Assembly (NCBI GenBank): GCA_012033495.1
Contig: JAAUQT010000011.1
Coordinates: 1-52,931, forward strand
Reading direction: 5' to 3'
DNA: 52,931 nt
Origin: Cyanobacteria bacterium RM1_2_2
Lineage (GTDB): Bacteria; Cyanobacteriota; Cyanobacteriia; Elainellales; Elainellaceae
This document shows, one piece after another, positions 37,901 through 46,031 of this stretch. The position numbers and the translations under genes were made by a program. The notes under the pieces were generated by a model, which had not been told where the DNA came from, did not search any database, and saw only the letters and a program-made list of their open reading frames with translations. Every line of letters starts with the position of its first letter. Position 1 is the stretch's first letter.

Positions 37901-40900
37901 GCCTCGCCTCGGTAGGTAACGTGACGCTAGACCAAATGCAGGCAGGCGGCAATGCGTCCCTCACCCTGCTGGAAAACTTGACGCTGGGCAGCCTGACGGC
38001 AGGCGGCGTGGTCGATCTTTCGGTGCAGGGCAACCTTGTCCAGACGAACGGTACAACCGTGACGGCAGATGCTCTCACACTCGCCAGCAACGGTAACGCT
38101 AATCTGACCACAGCCGTCTCTGACCTGACCCTCAACCAGTTGGGTACAGGCAACGTGATGATCCGCAATACAGCAGCCTCGCTGACCCTGAACGATGCCG
38201 ACCTCAGTGGTGGCACGCTCGACCTCAGCACCTCTGGCAACCTGACGGCAGGCAATCTGCGCTTCCTTGTTGATCGCGACGGACAAACCATCCGCCTGAA
38301 TGCAGCAGGTCAACTGGTAGTGAACCAGATCGACGCGGGCGAGAACTACGGTGCAATCGATCTGACGGCAGCCAGTATCAGCGCTGTTGATCCAACGAAT
38401 CAGATGCTGGATATCATCGGCAAATCGCTGAAGCTGAACGCAGCCCAAATCAACCCGATTGAATTCAGCGTTGCCGAACTGGGAGTTCGTACTGTAGGCG
38501 ACATTAACCTGCAAAACGGCGTCACGCCAGACGGTGAAGCCCGTGCCCTCAGCATTACAGAGGCTATTTCGACGGCAGGCAACGTCACAATCTCCAACGT
38601 CGGTACATTGGTGACAACAGCCAATATCGAAGCTGGCGCTGGCACGATCAAGCTGATCAGTCAAACAGGCGACCTGACCGTGATTCCGGGTACTGACGGC
38701 GACCGGCTGCTGAAGAGCACCAATCTGACGCTGCAAGCTACCCAGCAAGTCGTAATCGATCCGCGTGTGTCGCTAGAGGCTGATAACCTGAAACTGGGCT
38801 ACGGCGAGTCTGGCATTCTGCAAGGCTCGGTGCAATTGCCTGACATCAAGACCCAGAACCTGACCCTGGAACTCGGCTCTGGCAGCATCAACGTCTCGCC
38901 GGAAACCTTCCTGAACAGCGACGGCAAACCGCTGGCCCTGCAAACTGTCAACCTCGTGGCACGCGGCAACCAGGTCACGTCGGGCAGTCTGGCGGGCTAC
39001 TACCGCTACCGCGATGTCAACAGCAAGGAGACATTCTACCTGGATCAGGCGGAACTTGAACAAAGCACGAAGGTCTACCGCGAAGTCAGTGGCAGCCTGG
39101 TGGAACTCTCTACTGCCGAGATCAACAGCCTGCGTTTGGCTCCGGTGCTGAACACAATCACGACCCAAATCCGTGAACCTCTGAGCGGCTGGTATGTCTA
39201 CACGGGTAATGATGGACGTGAATACTATAAGGAACGTCCCGATACAGCTACGATCTACACGCGCCAAAATGCAGCAGGAGAATACTCCTACACTGTGTTG
39301 GATCAAAATACTAAAATTCCGGTGTACAAAGTCGTCTACTCTAGAGAGTCAGATTACCAGCGGTTCACTTTGCAGAATCCGCAATATGAGGATGTGCAAA
39401 TCAAGTTCACCGCAGTTGACAAGAATTCGGTGACCATTCAGGCGAAGACGATTGAAGAAGTTGCAGGCGGCATTCAGTTGGTGACACCTACTGGCGTACT
39501 GCGTGACCCGCGTCTCGGCTTCCCGATGCTAGCCAACTCAATTCAGCTAAAAGCCCAGCGCGATTTAGACAACATCAGCTTTGCTGACATCCGGGGTGAC
39601 AATGTAACGATTGCTAGCGGTGCCGATCTAACCATTACGGCTGCCCCAACAGTTCAGAACAGCCTGACACTGACTTCAACCGGCTACTTTGACCCACAGG
39701 GCAACTTTATCGGCGGACGGATTATCACCAATGGCACAACCCTGACGGCAGACAGTTTGAACTTGACGGCTCTGAGGGATATCGACGTAGACACCAAGAC
39801 CAACCAGTTCTCTGCCGTGATCACCAACAGCGGCAACCTGACGATCCGCGAAGCTAACTCGATTGGTCTAAATCAGGTTTCGGTCGCAAACGGCAACCTG
39901 TCTCTGGTGGCGGGCGGCACGGTAACGCTTAGCCAGGTAGAGATCGGCAATCAGGTCAGCCTGAAGGCTCAGCAGGTCAACAGTCTATCCAGCGATGGTG
40001 TGGCTGACCTGAAGGCAGAAGGACTGACAATTCAGGTGACGAACGGTGTCGGCAGCGCTAACCAACTGCTTGAAACCTCAGTCAAGACGGTGAACATGAT
40101 TGCAGGCGGCGCGGTCAACCTTAGCAACTATGGCGGCTTGAGTGTTACAGGCGTCACGGCAGGCGATGCGGTGCAAATCGAAACCCACAGTCCGCTGACG
40201 GTAGCCGGGGCAATCTCGGCAGGGGCAACCGTGCGGCTCTCAGCGGGTGAACAGTCCGGTGCGGGCGACGACCTGACGATCAACGCCAATGTGATTGCTG
40301 CCAGCGGTGCGATTTTGCTTCAGGCAGGCGATGACATTACGATCCGCGAAGGCGTCACCGTGCAGGCTCCGGGACAGATCACGATCGAAGCCGATCAGTC
40401 GGGACAAGACCGTCCGGTAGGCAGCACAATCCAACTCAGCGGCACCTTCATCGGCAGCAGCATGACCGTGCGTGGTGGTATCAACGACGACACAATCACC
40501 CTGGCTGGCACTAATACTCAAACCACGATCCTGACTCAGGGCGGCAACGACGTAGTGAATCTGGGCGACCAGAACAATAGGCTGAATCGGATGCAGGCAT
40601 CGCTCAGCATCGATACCAGCGCTGCTACCGATACGCTCAATATTTACAACCAGGGAGACGCTTCCGATTCAAATGTGCGGGTCACGGCTACCCAACTCAG
40701 CGGTTTGGCTGGCATGGGCGGCAGCATTACCTACCAAAACGTCGAGTTCCTGAATCTGCGGCTGGGGGCAGGCAACAATCTGGTGAATGTGGCTGATGAC
40801 ATCACGGCTCAGATTGACGTTCAAACCGGCAGCGGTCGCAATACAGTGCTGCTCGACTACTCGACCGCAACAGAATCCTTCGACCTCACCTACGCCGACG

Positions 40901-43900
40901 GCAAGGTGACGGGCTTCAAGAACACCGGCAGCCTACAGTACCAGAACTTTGAGACCCTGGATCTGCGGCTAGGCAGCGGCAACGATACCTTCACCGTCAA
41001 GGATGCTAACTTTGCCTACAACCTGATTGTTCAGGGCAACGGCGGTAGCGACCGATTGTTTGTGGACTTCATGAATCACGCGGGCTACCAGGATACAGTG
41101 ACAGTGACGAACAGCACGATCACGGGTCTGGGCATGGACAGCCGCTTCCAGTACAGCGGCATGGATCACATCAATGTGCAGCTCAGCGCCAACCAGGATG
41201 AGATCACGCTGGTGAGTAACTACACTGGCAGTCTGGACTTCAACCTGGGTGAAGGTGATGACATCATCACGCTAGTGAATACTGCTGGACAAACCCGGAT
41301 CGCTGCTGAAGCTGGTCAGGATACGGTTGTCGTGAACACGATCAGTCAGGCAACTACGATTGAACTGGGTGAAGGTGATGACGCAGTTCGCTTGAACAAC
41401 ACTGGCAACACAGTGAATCAGATTGCTGCTCTGCTAACAGTTGTGGGCGGTGATGGCCAAGACCGCATGACTGTGAACGATTCGGGTGACGGCAGCGATA
41501 ACGCTGGGGTGCTGACAAATACCAGCCTCACCGGATTGGGTATGGCGGCAGGCGTGCAGTACAGCGGTTTGGAAACGCTAGATGTTCAGCTAGGTTCTGG
41601 CAGCGATACCTTTACCGTTCAGTCCACTTCCACGGAGGTCATTCTCTCAACTGGCAGCGGCAGCGACATAATCAACGTCGGCAACCTTGCTAAACAGCTC
41701 GACGAGATCACGGCTGTTCTGACCATCGACGGCGGTACAGGTAGCGATGTCCTCAACCTCGACGATTCTGGCGACAGTCAAGCCAACAGCGGCACAATCA
41801 GCCGTAGCCAAATCAGCGGATTAGGGCTGGGTGGAACTCTCACCTACAGCAACCTCGACGCCCTCAACCTGCGGTTGGGCAGCGCCCAAGATCAGCTCAG
41901 CATCGAATCGATGATGGTCAACACCACGATCGATACGGCGGCGGGCGATGACGTGGTGACGATTGGCGACAGTACGAATGCCGCTGACCTGAATGGCGCG
42001 ACTTTAACCCTGACTGCCCAAACTGGCGACGATCAGGTGATGGCCAACGTCCAGAACGGCGAATGGCTGCTCGATCTGGGTGCGGGCGATGACCGCCTCG
42101 AAGCCTCTGTTAGCGACCTCCAGAGGTTTGCGGTGATTGGCGGTAGGGGCGCAGACCAGATCACAATCGACCGTTCGACTAGCACCCAAGCGGTGATTCT
42201 GACCGATGAAGGCACAATCGAGTACGTTGGACAGACCCTAACTCGCGTGATCGGCACGGGCGCGGGTGAGGCTGACGTTCTGCAACTCCACAGTGGCACC
42301 AATACCGTGATTACGGGCGGCGGCGGCGATGTAGTTGGCATAACTGGCGGTAGCAGTACGGTTCTGACTGACGATGGCGAGGTGCGATTCGACGCTCAGG
42401 GGCAAATTGCTTCCATCATCAGCACGAATTTGGGTGACGGCGCAGCAGACCAGATCACGCTTCAGGGCGGCAACAATCAGGTGATTGCGGGTGCGGGTGC
42501 CGATCAAATTACGGCCAGCGGTGGCACAAACGTTGTGATGGCGGACGAAGCTCGAATGATGCTCAACACGGGCGTTCTAGCTGAAATCCAGTCTCTCAAT
42601 CCAACTGTGGGCGGCGACGACAGCATCCTCCTGACTGGCGGTATGCAAATCGTGATTGCCGGGGCAGGCAGCGACGAGATCACGACAGAGGGTGCGGGAC
42701 TGACAAGCGTCGTGATTGGCGACAGCGGCGTTGCTCAGTTCCACGCCAATGGTCAGCTTAAGTCGATTGCCAGCCGCGACTACGGATTGGGCAGCACGGA
42801 TCGGATCACGCTCGGCGGCGGTACGAATACGGCAATTGCCGGGACAGCTAAGGATATCGTGATTGCGAACGGCGGCACCAACACTGCAATTACCGATGAG
42901 GGTGAAGCACTCTTCGACTCGAACGGCAAGCTAGAAGCGCTAATCAGCAGCAACAGCGGCAGCGGTTTCGATGATAAAGTCATCCTGCTGGATGGGGTCA
43001 ATACTGTGATCACGGGTGCAGGCGACGACGAGATCAAGCTGCGTGGCGGTTACAATGCGGTGGTCAGCGACGAAGCTCAGGCCAGATTCAACGCAGGTAG
43101 CCTAATCGGGGTGCATTCGCTCAATTCGGAAGTTAGCGGTAGCGACAGCATCGCAATCCGAGGTGGCTTCAATACGGTGATTGCCGGGGCAGGTAACGAC
43201 GAGATTGTGGTGCGCGGGGCTGCAACCGGAAGCGTCATCCTCAGCGATAGCGCGGTGGCGAAGTTTAATACCAACGGTCAGCTCAGCTCGGTCAGCAGCC
43301 TGCGCGATGCAGTTGGTGGCGAAGACCGGATTCAGTTGATCGACGGCAGCAACACCGTGATTGCGGGCGCTGGTGCAGACCAAATCAGCATCACGGCGGG
43401 CAACAATACTGTGATCAGCGACGACGGGCAAGCCGACTTCAATGCCGCAGGTCGTCTCACCCTAAGCAACAGCACCCACCTTGGCAGCGGAGCCGCCGAC
43501 CAGATTAGGCTGAATGGCGGCACCAACGCAGTGATTGCCGGAGCCGGAGCCGACCAAATCCAGATGAACGGTGCCTACAGCGTTGTGATGGCCGACGAAG
43601 CCAAAGCTACTTTCAACGACGGAACGCTAGCCGATCTGTCCTCGATTAACCCGACTACAGGTAGCGCCGATCTGATTCAAATCGGCAACGGCTACAATAT
43701 CGCAGTTGGCGGAACGGGAGACGACCAAATCGCAGTCAACGGCAGTGCCCCCAATGCTCAGTCGGTGGTGATTGGCGATAACGCAGTGCTGCGCTTCCAT
43801 GCAGACGGCAGCCTCCAGTCGGTCGAAACTAGCGGCAGCGGAGCCGACCAAGTCAGCCTCAGCAGCGGCAGCAACACCGTGATTGCAGGCGGTGGGGCGG

Positions 43901-45465
43901 ATGCAATTACCGTCCTGGGCGGTCGTAGTGCCATTCTGGCAGACGACGGTACTGCTAGTTTCGAGGCAGACCAAGTGACCTCTCTCACCAGTTCCGACGG
44001 CGGCGAAAACGATGTGATTTCACTGCAAGCAGGCGACAACCTAGTGATTGCAGGCGCAGGGCAGGACGAAATCCAAACCCTGGACGGCAGCAATTTTGTG
44101 GTTGCCGACGAAGCAGAGGCGTCCTTCAGTGCCGGTCAACTGCGCCAGATCCGCTCGATCAATCCATCCGTGGGTGGTGACGACCAGATCGGTCTGGGGC
44201 AGGGCTACAACGTCGTGATTGGCGGCGCGGGCAGCGATACCGTCATCACGCAGGCGATTGCCGTCAACGTGATTCTCGGCGACAGCGCCACAGCCGAAAT
44301 AGGTGAACATGGCAGACTCACCGCCATTGCCAGCAGCGACAGCAACACTGGAGCGACAGATCAAATCGAGTTGAGCGGCGGCACCAACACCGTGATTGCG
44401 GGCGACGGCAAGGATACCGTGACGGCTACAGCGGGCAACAACGCAATTGTGGCAGACGGAGGTCGCGCCGAATTTGACCGCAAGGGGCACCTGAAGTCGA
44501 TCGTCAGCACTCATCTCGGACAGGGCGTTAGCGACCAAGTTGCTTTGCAAAACGGCACCAACACCGTGATTGCGGGCGCAGGTGACGATCAGGTAGTAGC
44601 CACGAATGGCGTCAACACGATCATCGGCGACGAAGGCGAAGCCCTTTACGACACCGGCATGTTGACCGCCGCTCAAGCGATTGCGCCAGAACTGGGCGGC
44701 ATCGACCGGATCACAACCCAGGGCGGCACCAACGTGATCATCGGCGGCGCGGGAGACGATCAACTCACCGTACAGGCTCAGTCTCCAACGGAAAACAACA
44801 TCGTGTTTGGCGACAGCGGCATGGCCAAATTTGATTCAGACAGCAACCTGCACAGCATTGCCAGCCTCAGGGGTGCAACAGGCGGACAGGATCAAATCTC
44901 GCTGACGCAGGGTAGCAACATGGTGATTGCAGGCGGCGGACAAGACCGAGTTTCGGCAACCGAAGGCAACAATGTGATCTTCGGGGATGACGCCCAGGCT
45001 GAAATGACCCGCACCAGAAGAGTTGGCAGCGCTCAAAGCACCAACCTCGGTCAGGGCGGTGACGATCAGATCAGCCTGACCGCTGGCGAGAATCTCGTGG
45101 TGGCGGGTGCAGGTAATGACCAAGTTCGCACCGTGATGCCAGTTCAAAGCAGCGACAGTGGCGACTGGGTGTTTGGCGACGAAGCGCAAATCAAGTTCAC
45201 AGCAGACACGCTAGAGGCAACTAGCCTAAATCTCGGAAATGGCGGCAATGATGTAATCGAGAATCAAAGCGAACAGCCTCAGATGATGGTTGGGGGCAGC
45301 GGTGCAGACCAACTCACGACGCAAAACGATCAGGATCTGCTAATTGGCGGTAATGCCCGCATCCGTGGACTGATGGGACAGATGTGGCAAGCCTTTGCAG
45401 AACTGCTGCCTGGACAGCGCGACGATGACGATCTGCTGAATGGTGGCAGTCGGAAGAAAAAATAG
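34981..45465 (+). CDS. Giant surface protein, C-terminal part
   Basis: 3494 codons from an ATG that lies in the middle of a beta-helix stretch (FLKGGSVV-MNAVESAIVTGN), so it is not a true start. Order: beta-helix (to about 35270); a Tyr/Trp-rich segment with a duplicated VNxVDY...QLGY unit (35464-35934); a beta-gamma-crystallin domain (36508-36741); beta-helix again (about 37000-40400), interrupted by a second Tyr-rich patch (about 38990-39420); DDSGD/LRLGSGND repeats (about 40440-42170); and 18 RTX-like 58-residue repeats (42178-45333). The C-terminus is RDDDDLLNGGSRKKK. The basic tail is unusual for a type I secretion substrate. A strong hairpin terminator follows the stop. Confidence 0.85.
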   Translation: MMNAVESAIVTGNLRSEGDLSIRAGVDFNWSAEKLRGLVTRAELTGGDITVTLGGMVDAAGKVSLLAGNNVNVEAESALQAGTKAGAAPFLSQKPTLVSVVTGTYQVANGTIEVPVVTWIPTRVTEQVGYDTVKTGNEFFTMDITLKQDGYWNPTTNTKREWFVNKVDYNINSIDWGNVNNIPANADHTFNDLSDAQRDRVMQQLGYFKLYDFSFANAKAERTINGNPTSNDIYWKLEEAQESFEMETANGTTYRKEVIGGKDYKQGFVNGVDYTTNNVNWGSAGRPVDGHTFEQLTQAQKDAVARQLGYARSYDFATTAVSTNIVNINADGWQDKFIRMPKGVTSDILSVLRVVSQGEPQLNVGNPVNPSNPSQNLGEYVGDYWDRATVKYTQDRSSLEARYEDGAWINDYDNSPARWAVSYSSNGRREYNIFDRGNVVNHTQLPLWNGQGSVQQSDRLGRNTFAPSSYFATTDTISYQSELAPRSNISVGYDPHSYQTFNWEQWGSGKVTFYQHSDFTGHQYTYTPGNYATVPSNDSASGIRWEAGVKVVAYEHINFGGTTWTFGDGPNPSGWNDKISSIRVYQWQGTWHGQEITETQNDYLFNWKSLNNKIYDNRLTQSYQWVSNAQDIYDNRPRYETKDILLKNVETSIQTNYETRDIIQNQVIWTTERLAGDQNPFGAFASDSIRAANAIVIDAGNNVTVSAKLGTVGTDGTISINAVGIANIQGSRPDGASANTIAAPAVLNTQNGLTITANQLNVSDASELKVSKDDAQILLRSTTDLNFSGVSMAGNTTTTGQVTLQAGTDLALTGQVLAGKLDAEAGNPTGTAEPTGAGNITGSALTYVAANQINLTAGTTGNIDLSSAWLMGSTVNLESGGGSINNYKTITDANGELVRQHGLITATDLQLNASGAISANVSATKLTANGSAVDLITTPNGSTVANLTANSGDLSLTSLGAIQVQQIKATGNVSLASVGNVTLDQMQAGGNASLTLLENLTLGSLTAGGVVDLSVQGNLVQTNGTTVTADALTLASNGNANLTTAVSDLTLNQLGTGNVMIRNTAASLTLNDADLSGGTLDLSTSGNLTAGNLRFLVDRDGQTIRLNAAGQLVVNQIDAGENYGAIDLTAASISAVDPTNQMLDIIGKSLKLNAAQINPIEFSVAELGVRTVGDINLQNGVTPDGEARALSITEAISTAGNVTISNVGTLVTTANIEAGAGTIKLISQTGDLTVIPGTDGDRLLKSTNLTLQATQQVVIDPRVSLEADNLKLGYGESGILQGSVQLPDIKTQNLTLELGSGSINVSPETFLNSDGKPLALQTVNLVARGNQVTSGSLAGYYRYRDVNSKETFYLDQAELEQSTKVYREVSGSLVELSTAEINSLRLAPVLNTITTQIREPLSGWYVYTGNDGREYYKERPDTATIYTRQNAAGEYSYTVLDQNTKIPVYKVVYSRESDYQRFTLQNPQYEDVQIKFTAVDKNSVTIQAKTIEEVAGGIQLVTPTGVLRDPRLGFPMLANSIQLKAQRDLDNISFADIRGDNVTIASGADLTITAAPTVQNSLTLTSTGYFDPQGNFIGGRIITNGTTLTADSLNLTALRDIDVDTKTNQFSAVITNSGNLTIREANSIGLNQVSVANGNLSLVAGGTVTLSQVEIGNQVSLKAQQVNSLSSDGVADLKAEGLTIQVTNGVGSANQLLETSVKTVNMIAGGAVNLSNYGGLSVTGVTAGDAVQIETHSPLTVAGAISAGATVRLSAGEQSGAGDDLTINANVIAASGAILLQAGDDITIREGVTVQAPGQITIEADQSGQDRPVGSTIQLSGTFIGSSMTVRGGINDDTITLAGTNTQTTILTQGGNDVVNLGDQNNRLNRMQASLSIDTSAATDTLNIYNQGDASDSNVRVTATQLSGLAGMGGSITYQNVEFLNLRLGAGNNLVNVADDITAQIDVQTGSGRNTVLLDYSTATESFDLTYADGKVTGFKNTGSLQYQNFETLDLRLGSGNDTFTVKDANFAYNLIVQGNGGSDRLFVDFMNHAGYQDTVTVTNSTITGLGMDSRFQYSGMDHINVQLSANQDEITLVSNYTGSLDFNLGEGDDIITLVNTAGQTRIAAEAGQDTVVVNTISQATTIELGEGDDAVRLNNTGNTVNQIAALLTVVGGDGQDRMTVNDSGDGSDNAGVLTNTSLTGLGMAAGVQYSGLETLDVQLGSGSDTFTVQSTSTEVILSTGSGSDIINVGNLAKQLDEITAVLTIDGGTGSDVLNLDDSGDSQANSGTISRSQISGLGLGGTLTYSNLDALNLRLGSAQDQLSIESMMVNTTIDTAAGDDVVTIGDSTNAADLNGATLTLTAQTGDDQVMANVQNGEWLLDLGAGDDRLEASVSDLQRFAVIGGRGADQITIDRSTSTQAVILTDEGTIEYVGQTLTRVIGTGAGEADVLQLHSGTNTVITGGGGDVVGITGGSSTVLTDDGEVRFDAQGQIASIISTNLGDGAADQITLQGGNNQVIAGAGADQITASGGTNVVMADEARMMLNTGVLAEIQSLNPTVGGDDSILLTGGMQIVIAGAGSDEITTEGAGLTSVVIGDSGVAQFHANGQLKSIASRDYGLGSTDRITLGGGTNTAIAGTAKDIVIANGGTNTAITDEGEALFDSNGKLEALISSNSGSGFDDKVILLDGVNTVITGAGDDEIKLRGGYNAVVSDEAQARFNAGSLIGVHSLNSEVSGSDSIAIRGGFNTVIAGAGNDEIVVRGAATGSVILSDSAVAKFNTNGQLSSVSSLRDAVGGEDRIQLIDGSNTVIAGAGADQISITAGNNTVISDDGQADFNAAGRLTLSNSTHLGSGAADQIRLNGGTNAVIAGAGADQIQMNGAYSVVMADEAKATFNDGTLADLSSINPTTGSADLIQIGNGYNIAVGGTGDDQIAVNGSAPNAQSVVIGDNAVLRFHADGSLQSVETSGSGADQVSLSSGSNTVIAGGGADAITVLGGRSAILADDGTASFEADQVTSLTSSDGGENDVISLQAGDNLVIAGAGQDEIQTLDGSNFVVADEAEASFSAGQLRQIRSINPSVGGDDQIGLGQGYNVVIGGAGSDTVITQAIAVNVILGDSATAEIGEHGRLTAIASSDSNTGATDQIELSGGTNTVIAGDGKDTVTATAGNNAIVADGGRAEFDRKGHLKSIVSTHLGQGVSDQVALQNGTNTVIAGAGDDQVVATNGVNTIIGDEGEALYDTGMLTAAQAIAPELGGIDRITTQGGTNVIIGGAGDDQLTVQAQSPTENNIVFGDSGMAKFDSDSNLHSIASLRGATGGQDQISLTQGSNMVIAGGGQDRVSATEGNNVIFGDDAQAEMTRTRRVGSAQSTNLGQGGDDQISLTAGENLVVAGAGNDQVRTVMPVQSSDSGDWVFGDEAQIKFTADTLEATSLNLGNGGNDVIENQSEQPQMMVGGSGADQLTTQNDQDLLIGGNARIRGLMGQMWQAFAELLPGQRDDDDLLNGGSRKKK
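35464..35934 (+). repeat. Duplicated VDY...QLGY unit in the Tyr/Trp-rich segment
   Basis: Two copies of a roughly 50-residue unit: VNKVDYNINSIDWGN...DHTFNDLSDAQRDRVMQQLG (from 35464) and VNGVDYTTNNVNWGS...GHTFEQLTQAQKDAVARQLG (from 35785), each followed by Y-x-x-x-YDF. The helix TFxxLxxAQxDxVxxQLGY is strongly kept. Its function is unknown to me. It breaks the surrounding beta-helix pattern. Confidence 0.75.
36508..36741 (+). other. Beta-gamma-crystallin calcium-binding domain
   Basis: 78 residues with two Greek-key motifs. Motif 1 is VTFYQHSDFTGHQYTYTPGN with loop NDSASG. Motif 2 is VVAYEHINFGGTTWTFGDGP with loop NDKISS before IRVY. The paired Y/F-x-x-x-x-F/Y-x-G signatures and the (N/D)(N/D)xx(S/T)S calcium loops define the family; loop 1 has Gly in place of the last Ser. 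In microbes this domain binds Ca2+ and stabilises extracellular proteins. Confidence 0.88.
42178..45333 (+). repeat. 18 tandem ~58-residue RTX-like repeats with a period-3 rotation
   Basis: Each unit has the frame VVxxDxGxAxFxxxGxLxSIxS...GGxDxIxLxxGxNxVIAGAGxDxI, averaging 175 nt. Units fall into three types that rotate. Type A: DDG...STxLGxGxxDQI (units 2, 5, 8, 11, 14, 17). Type B: ADEA...GxLxxIxSxNPxxGGxD (units 3, 6, 9, 12, 15, 18). Type C: GDSG...GxLxSIxSxxxxxGGxD (units 4, 7, 10, 13, 16; unit 1 is C-like). The effective repeat is therefore about 174 residues, six times. The GAGxDxI cores resemble degenerate RTX beta-roll turns. Confidence 0.85.
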
Positions 45466-45491
45466 GTTTGGTTTCCAGCCATGATCGACGC

Positions 45492-45521
45492 GGGTAGGGG
45501 AATTACCTCTACCCTTTTTTT
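45492..45521 (+). terminator. Rho-independent terminator of the giant gene
   Basis: GGGTAGGGG (45492-45500) pairs with CCTCTACCC (45506-45514) as nine base pairs including one G-U, around the loop AATTA. It is followed at once by seven T residues. It lies 26 nt after the stop codon and should end the giant transcript before the next gene. Confidence 0.88.
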
Positions 45522-45705
45522 CGACTGATCTAGCATTCATGAGTCAACCCGAAATTTGTTAGTCGATATAGTTTTGCGGGCATTCTGAATACAGGGAATT
45601 CTCTTCGAGTTGCTTCAGTACATAAATTGAAGTATTCCAATCAACGCTTCTACTGCCTTCCATCATTAAATCTACACTCACTCTAGCTGTTGTGTTTTAA
45701 GCATT

Positions 45706-45927
45706 ATGATTCCTGTTCAACCTCGCCTCAAATCAGCCCAAGTTCTCGTCTTCGTTGACGCTGGGCTTGAAGATTACGCCACTCTGTGCAAAGGCATCAC
45801 AGCAGAAGCAATTGTCTTACATACCGATCGAGACGGGATTGAGCAGATTTCACAGGCGCTAACGCAGTATGCATCAGTTGAGACAATCCAGATTTTGCAC
45901 ATGGCACGCCCGGAACGCTGTATCTAG
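45706..45927 (+). CDS. N-terminal fragment of the second DUF4347 protein
   Basis: 73 codons: [20 protein letters not shown] onward, matching the first half of DUF4347 (compare EIVFIDPGVGD in the giant protein), with [20 protein letters not shown] as the conserved helix and strand. Unlike the giant protein, the domain starts within 12 residues of the N-terminus. The last eight codons (MARPERCI) are out of frame, so this ORF is not expected to be a functional protein on its own. Confidence 0.75.
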   Translation: MIPVQPRLKSAQVLVFVDAGLEDYATLCKGITAEAIVLHTDRDGIEQISQALTQYASVETIQILHMARPERCI

Positions 45928-46031
45928 GCAACAGCCAGCTTAGCCTGACCACACTCAACCGATATAGCTGGGATCTGCAATCCTGGTTTCGCTCTAGCCG
46001 TTCACCTAAGCTAGCCCTCTACGGCTGCGAT

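Larger units (their letters stand above)
8547..45465 (+). other. Reconstructed giant gene: one protein of about 12,306 residues
   Basis: Three consecutive ORFs (8547-12578, 12575-34966, 34981-45465) form one gene interrupted by two shifts to the -1 frame. At 12519-12526 the repeat template demands FVGAG-x-GT, but the printed bases give GGC GC GGT, one base short. Past that point the other frame continues as GTAAESGIRLRDGELGLVIF, a perfect repeat. Near 34903-34907 the beta-helix pattern passes from SLVQPERA into GGTQGNLQVDGHNLW. Adding one base at each site makes the span exactly 12,307 codons. Domain order: LEPxxLL-like N-terminus, DUF4347, about 26 AFVG repeats, beta/helix region with EF-hand, RTX, haemagglutinin-like beta-helix, Tyr/Trp segment with beta-gamma-crystallin, beta-helix, RTX-like 58-mer array. 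A surface or extracellular adhesin/matrix role is inferred. Whether the breaks are real or sequencing errors is open. Confidence 0.85.

Noticed and set aside
44041-44763. 240-codon minus-strand ORF inside the 58-mer repeat region
   Set aside because: Its apparent internal repeats mirror the coding-strand repeats; it is a shadow.
42178-45333. CRISPR-like regular spacing of short repeats
   Set aside because: The periodicity is protein-coding (175-nt units with codon-level divergence); there are no identical direct repeats with unique spacers.
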